Positions 26,318 through 34,260 of a stretch of 64,000 nucleotides of DNA are shown here, in pieces. The stretch is taken from positions 84,635 to 148,634 of the forward strand of contig NZ_WVUD01000006.1 in the NCBI RefSeq assembly GCF_009856865.1. The letters run 5' to 3'. This DNA comes from Solidesulfovibrio aerotolerans (lineage in GTDB: Bacteria; Desulfobacterota; Desulfovibrionia; Desulfovibrionales; Desulfovibrionaceae). Within the stretch, counting starts at the first letter, position 1, and each line of letters starts with the position of its first letter. The notes under the pieces are model-generated. The model had not been told where the DNA came from, ran no database searches, and was given only the letters and a program-made list of their open reading frames with translations. The position numbers and the translations under genes are program-made.

Positions 26318-27370
26318 ATGTCTGCACGTAGTCTGGTTTCGCCTGAGATTTCCAATCGCCTGAGTGTGTTGCGTTCGCTGCTGGTCATCTTCGTCATCGG
26401 CATCCACGCCGAAAAGGGCCTGCAGGCCTATTACCCGGACATTCCTGCCCTGCTGCGGATCTATTTAAATATTGTTCCCCACAACATTTTCCGGTTGGCC
26501 GTGCCGATTTTTTTTGCCATTTCCGGCTATCTGTTCTTTCTGACCTACAAGCCGGACGTAGCTTCCTACGGCCGCATGATCGTCAAAAAAACACGCACCA
26601 TTCTGATTCCGTATCTGCTCTTTAACGCCATCAGTCTGCTACTTATTTTTATTTTCAACAAGATTCCGTATATTGGCGACATCAATATGGTGCATCAGGA
26701 CGGAGTCCTTGCACTGCTGTTTGGCCTCAACCGCTATCCCGTCAACTATACTTTGTGGTTTTTGCGCGATCTCTATATCTATTTTCTTTTGACACCGGTC
26801 TTTTATATTGTCACGCTGGAGATTCCGCTCCTTGGCTTGATCGTCTTCTGGGCCATCTGGATGTTTGTTCCCCAGGCCGGCGTCCCCATCGAACTCAGCG
26901 GGCTGCTCTTTTTTTACGGCGGCGGCATGCTCGCCCGGCTTCGGGTCGATCTCGACGGAGCCAAACACCTGCTCCTGCCCGTGTTCGCACTCTATCTCCT
27001 GTTACTTTGCGCCACGGCCTCTTACGAATACGTCAACGGCACGGTATCCTATTATCATCTGCTTTACCGCCATAGCATGATATTTGGTGTTCTGACGGTG
27101 TGGCTGCTCTCGGCCTATGCGCCGCTGCACGACAACAAGACGCTGCTCAAACTCGCCGGAACCTCCTTTTTCGTCTATCTTGTCCATGAACCGATCCTTT
27201 CGTATTGTATTTATGGAACCCGCTATCTGTTTAAACCGTCCGGCACCCTGGTCGGCATCGCCTATATGTGGCTGCTCATGGCCGTTGATTATGCGTTGTG
27301 CCTGGGACTTGCCCGAATACTGCAACGCTATGCCTCCCGTCTGTACGCCCTGGCCTCGGGAGCCCGGTAG
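26318..27370 (+). CDS. Acyltransferase 3 (OafA/WecH-type) integral membrane protein
   Basis: The 350-residue protein has about ten transmembrane segments and the acyltransferase-3 pattern: RLSVLRSLLVIFVIGIHAEK near the start with the conserved His, FRLAVPIFFAISGYLF in the second segment, and YTLWFLRDLY near 144. Such proteins O- or N-acylate cell-surface carbohydrates. The gene has visibly lower GC and more AT-ending codons than its neighbours, and nothing else nearby concerns surface sugars, which suggests acquisition by transfer. It starts 15 bases after the EF-G stop. Confidence 0.85.
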   Translation: MSARSLVSPEISNRLSVLRSLLVIFVIGIHAEKGLQAYYPDIPALLRIYLNIVPHNIFRLAVPIFFAISGYLFFLTYKPDVASYGRMIVKKTRTILIPYLLFNAISLLLIFIFNKIPYIGDINMVHQDGVLALLFGLNRYPVNYTLWFLRDLYIYFLLTPVFYIVTLEIPLLGLIVFWAIWMFVPQAGVPIELSGLLFFYGGGMLARLRVDLDGAKHLLLPVFALYLLLLCATASYEYVNGTVSYYHLLYRHSMIFGVLTVWLLSAYAPLHDNKTLLKLAGTSFFVYLVHEPILSYCIYGTRYLFKPSGTLVGIAYMWLLMAVDYALCLGLARILQRYASRLYALASGAR

Positions 27371-27377
27371 GAGTTCT

Positions 27378-27980
27378 ATGCGCATCATCGGCGGACAATT
27401 CGGCGGTCGCTCGATCAAGGTCATCGACGCCCCGGGCCTGCGCCCGGCCACCGGGCGGGTGCGGGAAGCCCTTTTTTCCATGCTGACGGCCCGGGGGGTG
27501 CGCTTTCCTGGAGCCGCTGTTCTCGATTGCTTTGCCGGCGCGGGGAGTGTGGGCATCGAGGCCCTTTCGCGCGGTGCGGCCTCGGCCGTTTTTATTGAGA
27601 ACAACCCGGCCGTGGCCAAGGTGCTGCGGGACAATCTGCGCGGTTTGGGGATAGGCTCGCGTGCTGCCCGGGTAGTGGAGGCCGACGTGGCCAAGGCGCT
27701 CCCCCGGCTGGCCGGTAGGCGATTTGATCTTGTGGCCATTGATCCGCCCTATGGGCAAGGGCTTTTGCCGCCGACTTTGGCCAAGTTGGCCTCTGTGGGA
27801 CTGGTGGCCGAGGACGGCGTTATCGTGGCCGAAATCGAGTCCGGAGCCGAGTTGGCTGCGGGCGACGTCCCACCGACGTTTGATTGCCTGATCGACCGGA
27901 CCTACGGTCAAACAAGGATTATTGTATGGACGCTGGTAAACCCTGCCTCGCCGTCTACCCCGGAACCTTCGATCCCCTGA
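27378..27980 (+). CDS. rsmD: 16S rRNA (guanine-966-N2) methyltransferase
   Basis: RsmD methylates G966 of 16S rRNA. The 200-residue product begins MRIIGGQFGGRSI and has RPATGRVREALFSML, the SAM motif DCFAGAGSVGIEALSRGA at about 53-70, and the catalytic DPPY at about 123-126. Its 3' end overlaps coaD by 55 bases, an unusually long overlap, so the last ~18 codons are read in two frames. The rsmD-coaD pair is common in bacteria. ATG at 27378 has a TAGGAG site. Confidence 0.93.
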   Translation: MRIIGGQFGGRSIKVIDAPGLRPATGRVREALFSMLTARGVRFPGAAVLDCFAGAGSVGIEALSRGAASAVFIENNPAVAKVLRDNLRGLGIGSRAARVVEADVAKALPRLAGRRFDLVAIDPPYGQGLLPPTLAKLASVGLVAEDGVIVAEIESGAELAAGDVPPTFDCLIDRTYGQTRIIVWTLVNPASPSTPEPSIP

Positions 27981-28450
27981 CCAACGGCCATGTCTCCCTG
28001 GTGCGCCGGGCCGCCATGATTTTTGGCACGGTGGTCGTGGCCGTGGCCGGGGACTCCCATAAAACGCCGCTGTTTTCGCTCCAGGAGCGCATGGACATTG
28101 CCGAGACCGTCTTTGCCAAGGACAGTCGCGTGCTGGTCGAAGGCTTTCAGGGGCTGCTGGTTAACTACGTCAAATCGCGCCAGGCCAATGTAATCCTGCG
28201 CGGTATGCGGGCGGTTTCCGATTTTGAATTCGAGTTCCAGATGGCGCTTATGAACCGTAAGCTCGACCGCACCATCGAAACCGTCTTTATCATGACCGAT
28301 TACAAGTGGCTCTACATCAGTTCCACCATTGTCAAAGAAGTGGCCAAGCACGGCGGCGACATCCGGGGCATGGTGCCGGATGTCGTGCGCGAGCGCATGC
28401 TGGCCAAGTTTGGCCTGACTCCACCGCCAAACGGCACCAGGGAGGGCTGA
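27926..28450 (+). CDS. coaD: Phosphopantetheine adenylyltransferase
   Basis: CoaD makes dephospho-CoA from 4'-phosphopantetheine and ATP. The 174-residue protein has YPGTFDPLTNGH at 11-22 (nucleotidyltransferase HxGH-type motif as TNGH), GMRAVSDFEFE near 92, and YISSTIVKE near 131, the C-terminal nucleotide motif. The ATG at 27926 lies inside rsmD; the family's N terminus leaves no alternative. Translational coupling to rsmD is expected. Confidence 0.95.
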   Translation: MDAGKPCLAVYPGTFDPLTNGHVSLVRRAAMIFGTVVVAVAGDSHKTPLFSLQERMDIAETVFAKDSRVLVEGFQGLLVNYVKSRQANVILRGMRAVSDFEFEFQMALMNRKLDRTIETVFIMTDYKWLYISSTIVKEVAKHGGDIRGMVPDVVRERMLAKFGLTPPPNGTREG

Positions 28451-28452
28451 GC

Positions 28453-29379
28453 GTGGCCGGCGCACGCGTGGTCTGCCTGCTCGGGGCCACCGGAACGGGC
28501 AAGACCGAGGCTGCCATCGCCCTGGCTGCCGCCTTTGATGGCGAAGTGGTCAACGTGGATTCACGTCAGGTCTATGCCGGCATCCCGATCATAACCGCCC
28601 AGCCCACCCCGGACGAACTGGCCCGCTGCCCGCACCATCTCTACGGCGACACGCCGCTGGACAAGACTGTTGCGGCCGGCGATTTCGCGGTGCGGGCCAG
28701 GGCCGCCGCTGCCGCCATCCATGCCCGGGGCCGCCTGCCGCTCTTTGTTGGCGGCACCGGCCTCTATTTTCGGGCCATCCTCGGCGGTCTGGCCCCCATC
28801 CCGGCCATCGCCCCGGATGTGCGAGCCGCCGTCCTGGCCGACTGGGAACGCCTGGGGCCGGCCGCCATGCACGCCAAGCTGGCCGCACTCGATCCGGCCT
28901 ATGCCGCCCGCATCGCCCCGGCCGACCGCCAGCGCGTCACCCGGGCCTTGGAAGTGTCCCAGGCCACCGGTCGGGCCTTTTCCGACTGGCACAAGCAGGG
29001 CGACCCCGATGCCCCGGATTACGACGTTGTCAAGATCGGCCTGTCCCTGCCGCTGGAGGAACTCATCCCCCGGCTGGCCCAACGCATTGAGGCCATGGTC
29101 GCTGCCGAGGCCGTGGCGGAAGTGGCGCGCGCCCTGGCCCGCTATCCGGCCGATGCCCCGGGCCTGACCGGCATCGGCGGCCCGGAGATCGCCGCCCATC
29201 TGGCCGGGGTGCGTAATCTCAAGGAAACCAAGGAAGCCTGGCTGTCCAACACCCGGGCCTATGCCAAGCGTCAGGCGACCTGGTTTCGCAAGGAGCCGGC
29301 TGTCCTCTGGCTGGCCCCGGGCGATCACCAGGGTATCCGCGATGCCGTGGGCCGGCATTTTGCGAGGCAGGGCGCATGA
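28453..29379 (+). CDS. miaA: tRNA dimethylallyltransferase
   Basis: MiaA prenylates A37 of UNN-decoding tRNAs. The 308-residue protein has the P-loop GATGTGKTE (about 9-17), VNVDSRQVYAG (about 34-44), a family motif, and GGTGLYFRA near 98. The start is GTG at 28453 with GGAGG ten bases upstream, two bases after the coaD stop; no ATG fits. Its stop overlaps the amidase start as ATGA. Confidence 0.94.
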   Translation: MAGARVVCLLGATGTGKTEAAIALAAAFDGEVVNVDSRQVYAGIPIITAQPTPDELARCPHHLYGDTPLDKTVAAGDFAVRARAAAAAIHARGRLPLFVGGTGLYFRAILGGLAPIPAIAPDVRAAVLADWERLGPAAMHAKLAALDPAYAARIAPADRQRVTRALEVSQATGRAFSDWHKQGDPDAPDYDVVKIGLSLPLEELIPRLAQRIEAMVAAEAVAEVARALARYPADAPGLTGIGGPEIAAHLAGVRNLKETKEAWLSNTRAYAKRQATWFRKEPAVLWLAPGDHQGIRDAVGRHFARQGA

Positions 29380-30512
29380 ATCGCCGGCAACTTCTGCTCT
29401 TTCTGGGAGCGGCCGGGTTGGCCGCCGGCTGGCCGCAGTGGCTGCCGGCCGCCGTCTCCTCCGACGAACTGGCCGGGGAGGGCCAGGCCGAGCTGACCGG
29501 CGGCAATCTCGCCAAGGCCCTGGCCCTGCTTCTGGAGGCCGAAGCCAAAGATCCGCGCAACGACCGGGTCCAGGCCCTTTTGGGCCGGGCCTATTTCCAG
29601 CAAGGGGACGCCCGCACGGCGTTGGTCCATTTTTCGCTAGCCGTTCGCCTCAATCCCGAAGACACGCTGTCGCGTCTTATGGCCGAGACCATCAGCCAGT
29701 TTCCGCTGCCGGCCGGCGGCGGGGCGGGCCGCGAACCGGCTTCGGGCCGTACCCGGCCGTCGCAACTCGCCAGGGAGGCCCAGGCCGAGCGTGAAGCACT
29801 GCTCGGGGCCGCTGCCCGCAGCAAAAGGCCCGGGCCGCTGCGCCTGCTCATCGATCCCGGCCACGGCGGGACAGATGCCGGCGGGGTTGCCGCCGGGCTT
29901 CGCGAGGCGGATGTGACCCTGGATCTGGCCTTGCGTCTGGCCCGGCTACTGGCTGCCGCCCGGGACGAGGCAGCCATCCAGCTGACCCGTACGGCTGATG
30001 TATCCCTGCCGGGGTGGGCCAGGGCCGGTCTGGCCGGGTTTTACGGCGCAGACCTGTTTATTAGCCTGCATGCCGCGCGGGTGGCCGATCCCAAGGCGAG
30101 CGGCGTCATGATCACGAGTTTTGCCCGTGAGCAGTCCGATGCCCTGGCTGCCCTGGTCTGCCAGACGGAAAATGCGGCCTCTGGGGCCACGGCCTCCTGG
30201 GCCTCCCGGGGCGGGGAAGGGGTGTTTGTGGCAACGGTGCGTGAGGCGGCCGGGCAGGGGGGGCGGGTCCAGAGCCGGGAGTGGGCCTCGCGGCTGGCCC
30301 GGGCCATCCCTGCCGCTGGGCCGTTGCCGGTGCGCGGGGCGGCCACCGGACCCTTGCGGCTTCTGGATGAGGTCGAAGTGCCGGCTGTGCTGATTGAAGC
30401 CGGCTTTTTGTCCCACCCCGGCGACGCTGCCGTCCTGGCCGATGCCGACAAGCGCCAGGCCCTGGCTCAAGGGCTGGCCGACGCCCTCCTGACCGTGGCC
30501 CGGACCCTGTGA
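29376..30512 (+). CDS. N-acetylmuramoyl-L-alanine amidase (AmiC-like, TPR domain, likely Tat-exported)
   Basis: The 378-residue protein begins MNRRQLLLFLGAAG, a twin-arginine-like signal peptide. TPR helices follow at about 38-100, and the zinc amidase_3 domain spans about 155-375. Active-site elements are DPGHGGTDAG (first His), Glu in LREADVTLDLAL, SLHAAR (second His) and EAGFLSHPGD (catalytic Glu). It cleaves the amide between MurNAc and the stem peptide in the periplasm, for example at septation. The ATGA overlap couples it to miaA. The convergent tatA gene lies 320 bases beyond, which suits Tat export but may be coincidence. Confidence 0.88.
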   Translation: MNRRQLLLFLGAAGLAAGWPQWLPAAVSSDELAGEGQAELTGGNLAKALALLLEAEAKDPRNDRVQALLGRAYFQQGDARTALVHFSLAVRLNPEDTLSRLMAETISQFPLPAGGGAGREPASGRTRPSQLAREAQAEREALLGAAARSKRPGPLRLLIDPGHGGTDAGGVAAGLREADVTLDLALRLARLLAAARDEAAIQLTRTADVSLPGWARAGLAGFYGADLFISLHAARVADPKASGVMITSFAREQSDALAALVCQTENAASGATASWASRGGEGVFVATVREAAGQGGRVQSREWASRLARAIPAAGPLPVRGAATGPLRLLDEVEVPAVLIEAGFLSHPGDAAVLADADKRQALAQGLADALLTVARTL

Positions 30513-30620
30513 GGGGATGAGGGGAAGAAGAAAGGCAGAAGAGCCCTCCGGCGGCCAAAGGGGTGACCCCTTTGGAATCCCTCATGGAAGGCAGGGGGGT
30601 AAGGGGGAACGGCGGTGCTA
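30513..30620 (+). repeat. Stop-proximal polypurine + CCTCCGGCGG element, module A (copy 4)
   Basis: A G/A-rich tract directly after the amidase stop is followed by CCCTCCGGCGGCC, the dyad CCAAAGGGG-TGA-CCCCTTTGG, GAATCCCTCATGGAAGGCAG and a G-rich tail. It is nearly identical to copies 2 and 5. Confidence 0.78.
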
Positions 30621-30691
30621 CGACGGTGGGTGGGGGCAGAACTTCCAAAGGGCGGGGCTCCTGCCGCAGGGTATGCTTGACGCGAGTCAGC

Positions 30692-30741
30692 GTTGCTCCG
30701 GCGGCCGGGTGGAACACCCCCGGCCGCCCCAACTGGGGCGA
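30692..30741 (+). repeat. Dispersed intergenic repeat, module B (copy 3)
   Basis: GTTGCTCCGGCGGCC followed by the dyad GGGTG-GAACA-CCCCC and an outer GCGGCCGGG/CCCGGCCGC-like pairing. It lies about 150 bases downstream of module A copy 4, the same A-then-B order as at 2.6-2.8 kb and 8.9-9.0 kb. Confidence 0.6.
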
Positions 30742-30776
30742 GAAAACGTGACAGGAGCCGGTATGGGGCGCAGGCA

Positions 30777-30813
30777 TGAAAAAAGCCCCGGGAGACAGTC
30801 GCCCGGGGCTTGG
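30777..30813 (-). terminator. Intrinsic terminator of tatA
   Basis: AAGCCCCGGG (30783-30792) pairs with CCCGGGGCTT (30802-30811). On the minus strand a T-run (complement of the A-run before 30785) follows. It lies 20 bases past the tatA stop. Confidence 0.88.
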
Positions 30814-30832
30814 GACGGCAGGGATCTGCCGA

Positions 30833-31027
30833 CTAGTGCTTGTCCGTGTCGTCGTTTTTGGGCTTGCCCGGGGTCACGTCGATCTCGTCCGGCTCGCTGG
30901 TGGCCTTCTTGAAGTTCTTGATGGCCTTGCCCATGCCGGCGCCGATTTCGGGAAGCTTGTTGGCTCCGAACATAACGAGCACGATGACCAGAATGATGAT
31001 AAGCTCCGGAAATCCGATTCCAAACAT
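30833..31027 (-). CDS. tatA: Sec-independent translocase protein TatA
   Basis: This 64-residue protein begins [20 protein letters not shown], a single transmembrane helix. [23 protein letters not shown] follows, the TatA hinge and amphipathic helix. The short acidic tail is typical. It oligomerises to form the Tat export pore for folded proteins at the inner membrane. ATG at 31027 has a GGAGG site. It stands alone, away from tatB at 60.3 kb; tatC is not in the window. Confidence 0.92.
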   Translation of the reverse strand: MFGIGFPELIIILVIVLVMFGANKLPEIGAGMGKAIKNFKKATSEPDEIDVTPGKPKNDDTDKH

Positions 31028-31114
31028 GCTGCGCCTCCGCAAGTGGGTTGGGCATGGCTTTACACGCGGCGTGCCGGCAGGTCAAGAAAGGCCGGGCTTC
31101 ATGGACAATCCGTC

Positions 31115-31489
31115 ATGCCCGGCCATGTGACCCGTCTGCCCGGGGAGGGCTGCCCGCATTGCCGGGCCGGTCGTTGCCTGTATGAGGAACACCTCAATCC
31201 TGGCCTGTGCCTGGCCAATCGTTGCGCCGTGCTCAACCGATTGTGCCGGGCGTTTGATGATTTCGTGTTGCGGGCCGACAACCTGGGCCTGACAGACGAG
31301 CAGGCCGAGGCGCTGTGGCAGGCCCGGTTTCCGGCCACCCTGGCCAAAGAAGGGAATTGTCAGGATTACCTGCCCGATGATACGACTTCCTTCCCGGATT
31401 GCGTCCATGCCGCTGGCGATCTGTGCCTGCTGGCCTTGCCGCTGTGTCCGGGCCGGTGCCCGCGTTATCTGACGCGCTGCGGCGCTTGA
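31115..31489 (+). CDS. Cysteine-rich protein of unknown function
   Basis: I do not recognise this 124-residue protein. It has about 12 cysteines, including CPHC near residue 12, a CxxxxC pair (GLCLANRC) and CPGRC near the C terminus, spaced in two clusters around a helical middle (RAFDDFVLRADNLGL). This suggests a metal- or Fe-S-binding protein, possibly related to YkgJ-type cysteine clusters, but there is no clear family. The ATG at 31115 is chosen because upstream in-frame sequence overlaps antisense tatA. No signal peptide. It starts 87 bases beyond the divergent tatA start. Confidence 0.55.
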   Translation: MPGHVTRLPGEGCPHCRAGRCLYEEHLNPGLCLANRCAVLNRLCRAFDDFVLRADNLGLTDEQAEALWQARFPATLAKEGNCQDYLPDDTTSFPDCVHAAGDLCLLALPLCPGRCPRYLTRCGA

Positions 31490-31516
31490 AACGGTTTACG
31501 CCAAAGGACGGTTTTC

Positions 31517-32362
31517 ATGAAAGGTGCATCAGGCGACGCCGTGTTGCTGCATTTCCCCTGCCTGACCCCTGCCTTGGCCGGAGCGGCTGTGCCCGGCGTG
31601 TTGTTTCTCGATCCGGGACTGGGCGAGCCGGGCGAGCCCGGCCGGGTGCGCCCGCACGATTTGCCCCTTGGCGGCGAAGAGTTGGCGGGCTTTTTGCGCG
31701 AATTCGAGCGGTTGCGTCGCGAAACGAAAAATCCCAAGGATCTTGCCTTGCTGGCCGGCGCTGCGGGCGGGCATTTTTTTACCGATACCTCGTTTGCCCT
31801 GCGCGAAGAGCTGGAAGATCAGCTCCATCCCGAGCGGGTGGCCACTCGAAGGGCCAAGGCCGCCCAACTCGCCTTGTGTCTGGCCTGCGCCATCGAACAA
31901 AGCGTGCTTGAACTGGCCCAGTCCGGGGAACTCGACGAGCGCTTCCGCCTGGGCATGGCCGAAAGCCTGGGCCTTGAGGCCGGTCTGGATGATGACGACG
32001 ATGACGCCCTGGCCCTGTCCGCCGCCCTTTCTGCGGCCCAGGGGATGCCCAGCGCCGCCGCCTTTGCCGACGAGTTCCGCCCGCCCTGGCACCAGCTTCT
32101 CTCGCCGTTTTGGGCCGTGGCCCCGCAGGCTGCCGGCCTGTATATCGATGATCCCGACATTGCCGCCGAACTGATCGACGCCGGCGTTGTCGGGGAAGAG
32201 GCTTCGGCCCAGGTCCTTTGCGACTGGTTTCCACAAGGCCCGCCCGAGCTGCCGCTGCTGGCCGCCACGGTGACGGGCTGGCGGCTGGTCGGCAAGACCC
32301 GCCCTGATCCCGACGCGCCCTGGCTGGACGCGTCCCGGCTGGTGCTGGTCGTCAAACCGTAG
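31517..32362 (+). CDS. Hypothetical protein
   Basis: I do not recognise this 281-residue cytoplasmic protein. It is acidic, helical in the middle (about 95-150) and carries an aspartate run (LDDDDDDAL) near residue 155. Short hydrophobic strands occur near the start (GDAVLLHFPCL) and end (SRLVLVVKP). The frame and composition match real genes here. It follows the Cys-rich gene by 27 bases in the same direction, so the two may be cotranscribed. Confidence 0.6.
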   Translation: MKGASGDAVLLHFPCLTPALAGAAVPGVLFLDPGLGEPGEPGRVRPHDLPLGGEELAGFLREFERLRRETKNPKDLALLAGAAGGHFFTDTSFALREELEDQLHPERVATRRAKAAQLALCLACAIEQSVLELAQSGELDERFRLGMAESLGLEAGLDDDDDDALALSAALSAAQGMPSAAAFADEFRPPWHQLLSPFWAVAPQAAGLYIDDPDIAAELIDAGVVGEEASAQVLCDWFPQGPPELPLLAATVTGWRLVGKTRPDPDAPWLDASRLVLVVKP

Positions 32363-32404
32363 CGCAAGCCGCACGGCAGGCCTTGGCAAACCAGTGTAGC
32401 CCTT

Positions 32405-32444
32405 GGGCCGGCCTGGGGCCGACAGGGCCGGCCCAGGCCGGCCC
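32405..32444. repeat. Perfect 13-bp inverted repeat upstream of the HAD gene
   Basis: GGGCCGGCCTGGG (32405-32417) and CCCAGGCCGGCCC (32432-32444) are exact inverse complements around a 14-base loop. No T-run follows either arm. It lies between the hypothetical gene and the HAD gene and could act as a transcript-processing or pausing hairpin. Confidence 0.6.
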
Positions 32445-32480
32445 GAGCGAACGCTTGCAGTCCCGAGAAGGAGTTTTCCG

Positions 32481-33182
32481 GTGTATGTGTGCAACCCGTC
32501 CACCCCGCCGCAGTTTTTAACGCGCTTAACCGGCGTCATTTTCGATTGCGACGGTGTGCTCGTCGATTCCCGTGACGCCAACCGCATGTACTACAACCTC
32601 ATCCGTGAGGGTCTGGGCATGCTGCCCATTACCCCCGAGGAAGAGGCATACGTGCACATGCATTCGGTTACCGAATGCCTCGCCCGCATCATCCCGGCGC
32701 AGCGGCTGGCCGAGGCCGATGTGGTGCGCGATAATCTCAACTATGAAGACATCTTCCCGTATATTTACCTGGAAGACGGTCTGGTCGAGTTTTTGGAATT
32801 ATTGGCCGGGCGGGGTATCCGCATGGCGGTGCATACCAACCGCACCAACACAACCGAGCGGTTGCTGCGCCATTTCGAGATTGATCGCTTTTTTGCCCCG
32901 GTGGTCAATGCCGGCAGCCTCAAGCGGCCCAAACCCGATCCCGAGGGCGTGCATTACATCCTCAACGCCTGGGGACTGCCCACCGAGACCGTGGCCTACA
33001 TCGGGGATTCAGCCCTGGACGAGCGCTCGGCCGCTGCTGCCGGCGTCACCTTCTGGTCGTATAAAAATCCCGCCCTGGCAGCCGCCATGTTCGTGCCGGA
33101 TTTTGACACGCTGCGCAGTTGTCTGGCCGGGATTGCCGCTGCGCTGCCGGGTCGCACAGCCGAGGAACCGGATTTGTCTTGA
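32481..33182 (+). CDS. HAD-superfamily hydrolase (phosphoglycolate phosphatase-like)
   Basis: The 233-residue protein has HAD motif I FDCDGVLVDS (nucleophile Asp22, acid Asp24), motif II HTNRTN (Thr) near 118, the lysine in LKRPKPDPEG near 153, and motif IV GDSALDERSA near 175. The cap-1 insertion marks it as a phosphatase of small phosphorylated metabolites. The exact substrate is not predictable. The start is GTG at 32481 with AAGGAG eight bases upstream. Confidence 0.85.
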   Translation: MYVCNPSTPPQFLTRLTGVIFDCDGVLVDSRDANRMYYNLIREGLGMLPITPEEEAYVHMHSVTECLARIIPAQRLAEADVVRDNLNYEDIFPYIYLEDGLVEFLELLAGRGIRMAVHTNRTNTTERLLRHFEIDRFFAPVVNAGSLKRPKPDPEGVHYILNAWGLPTETVAYIGDSALDERSAAAAGVTFWSYKNPALAAAMFVPDFDTLRSCLAGIAAALPGRTAEEPDLS

Positions 33183-33254
33183 TTAATGCCTGGCACTGTG
33201 CCATTTTTCAAGTAAAGCGCATGTGCTTTTCATTGCTTCCTGGAAGGAATACGC

Positions 33255-33566
33255 ATGGATATCCTTGGCTATTTTTTCGTTGCTTTGGCCAGAGTGCTGG
33301 ACATTGTCTTTAGCCTCTATTTCTGGGTCATCCTCATTGCTGCGCTCATGTCCTGGGTACGCCCGGATCCGTATAACCCTGTGGTCCGTTTTCTGCGGGC
33401 CGTCACCGATCCGGTTTTTTACCGGGTGCGGCGCTGGCTGCCGTTTCTGACTGTGGGCGGCATCGATTTGTCCCCCATCGCGGTTATCCTGGCCCTGCAA
33501 TTTCTCCAGTGGTTTCTCGTCCCCACCCTTATGCGTCTTGGCGGCGCGGGTCTGGGGCGCCTGTAA
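33255..33566 (+). CDS. YggT family membrane protein
   Basis: The 103-residue protein has two hydrophobic segments around the conserved SWVRPDPYNPVVRFLRAVTDP block (about residues 33-53), diagnostic of YggT. The family is implicated in osmotic tolerance and envelope or division functions, and is often next to divIVA and yggU as here. Inner membrane location. Confidence 0.9.
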   Translation: MDILGYFFVALARVLDIVFSLYFWVILIAALMSWVRPDPYNPVVRFLRAVTDPVFYRVRRWLPFLTVGGIDLSPIAVILALQFLQWFLVPTLMRLGGAGLGRL

Positions 33567-33657
33567 GGTGGCGGTCGTGACGGCGGATGCCTCGCCATTT
33601 GCCGGAAACCGAAACGCAGCGGCGCGGCGCGTTGCCTTCGGGGTGGGTGCATAAGCC

Positions 33658-34254
33658 GTGACGCTGGACAAGATTGATCTGCTCGACCGGAAATTCTCCC
33701 GTAGTATCGGCGGCTACCGCCGCGACGAAGTGGATCGCCTCCTTGCCGAGGCGGCGGATTCCATCGGCCATCTGGCTGAAGAGAAAATGGGCCTTGGTCG
33801 GGCCAACGAAGCCTTGCGGCGCGAACTGGCCGAATACCGGGCCAGGGAAGCGACCTTGCGCGACACGCTGCTGACCACCCAGCAAATCGTGGACGAGCTG
33901 AAAATAAAGGCCAGGCAGGAGGCCGAACGCATTATCGACGAAGCCCGGGACCAGGCGGCGGCGCTGCTCGCTGCAGGCGAAGGGCAGGCGGCCATCCTTG
34001 CCGGCGAAATCGACGCCCTGGCCGCCCGCAAGGCGGCGCTTACGGCCCGGTTCCGGGATATGCTGCTGGCGGCCCTGGAGATCCTTGACGCCCAGGCAGA
34101 GCCGGTCCCTGGCCCGGGAGACGACGCACCCAGGCCCGAAGTGCCCGTTGCCGGGGACGACCGAAGCGTTGCCGCGGCGTCCGAGGCGCGGCAAGCGGTC
34201 GCTGCCCAGGAGAATCCTGACGGGCTTGATCCGTTTGCCCTGGCGAAACGGTAG
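33658..34254 (+). CDS. DivIVA-domain protein
   Basis: The 198-residue protein starts at GTG 33658 with an N-terminal DivIVA-type segment (LDRKFSRSIGGYRRDEVDRLL, about residues 9-29), which targets curved membrane or poles, then a long coiled coil (about 30-145). The tail is low-complexity. DivIVA/GpsB-like proteins organise cell division or polar assembly. The YggT-DivIVA-YggU order is a conserved neighbourhood. Confidence 0.82.
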   Translation: MTLDKIDLLDRKFSRSIGGYRRDEVDRLLAEAADSIGHLAEEKMGLGRANEALRRELAEYRAREATLRDTLLTTQQIVDELKIKARQEAERIIDEARDQAAALLAAGEGQAAILAGEIDALAARKAALTARFRDMLLAALEILDAQAEPVPGPGDDAPRPEVPVAGDDRSVAAASEARQAVAAQENPDGLDPFALAKR

Positions 34255-34260
34255 GCGGCC

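Noticed and set aside
24051..26327. 758-codon open frame on the minus strand across the EF-G gene
   Set aside because: It is exactly antisense to a full-length EF-G with all GTPase motifs; long antisense frames are expected at this GC content, and its product has no recognisable domain.
31517..32362. Aspartate run (LDDDDDDAL) as a calcium-binding motif
   Set aside because: A plain acidic run lacks the spacing of EF-hand or dockerin loops, and no other Ca-binding signature is present.
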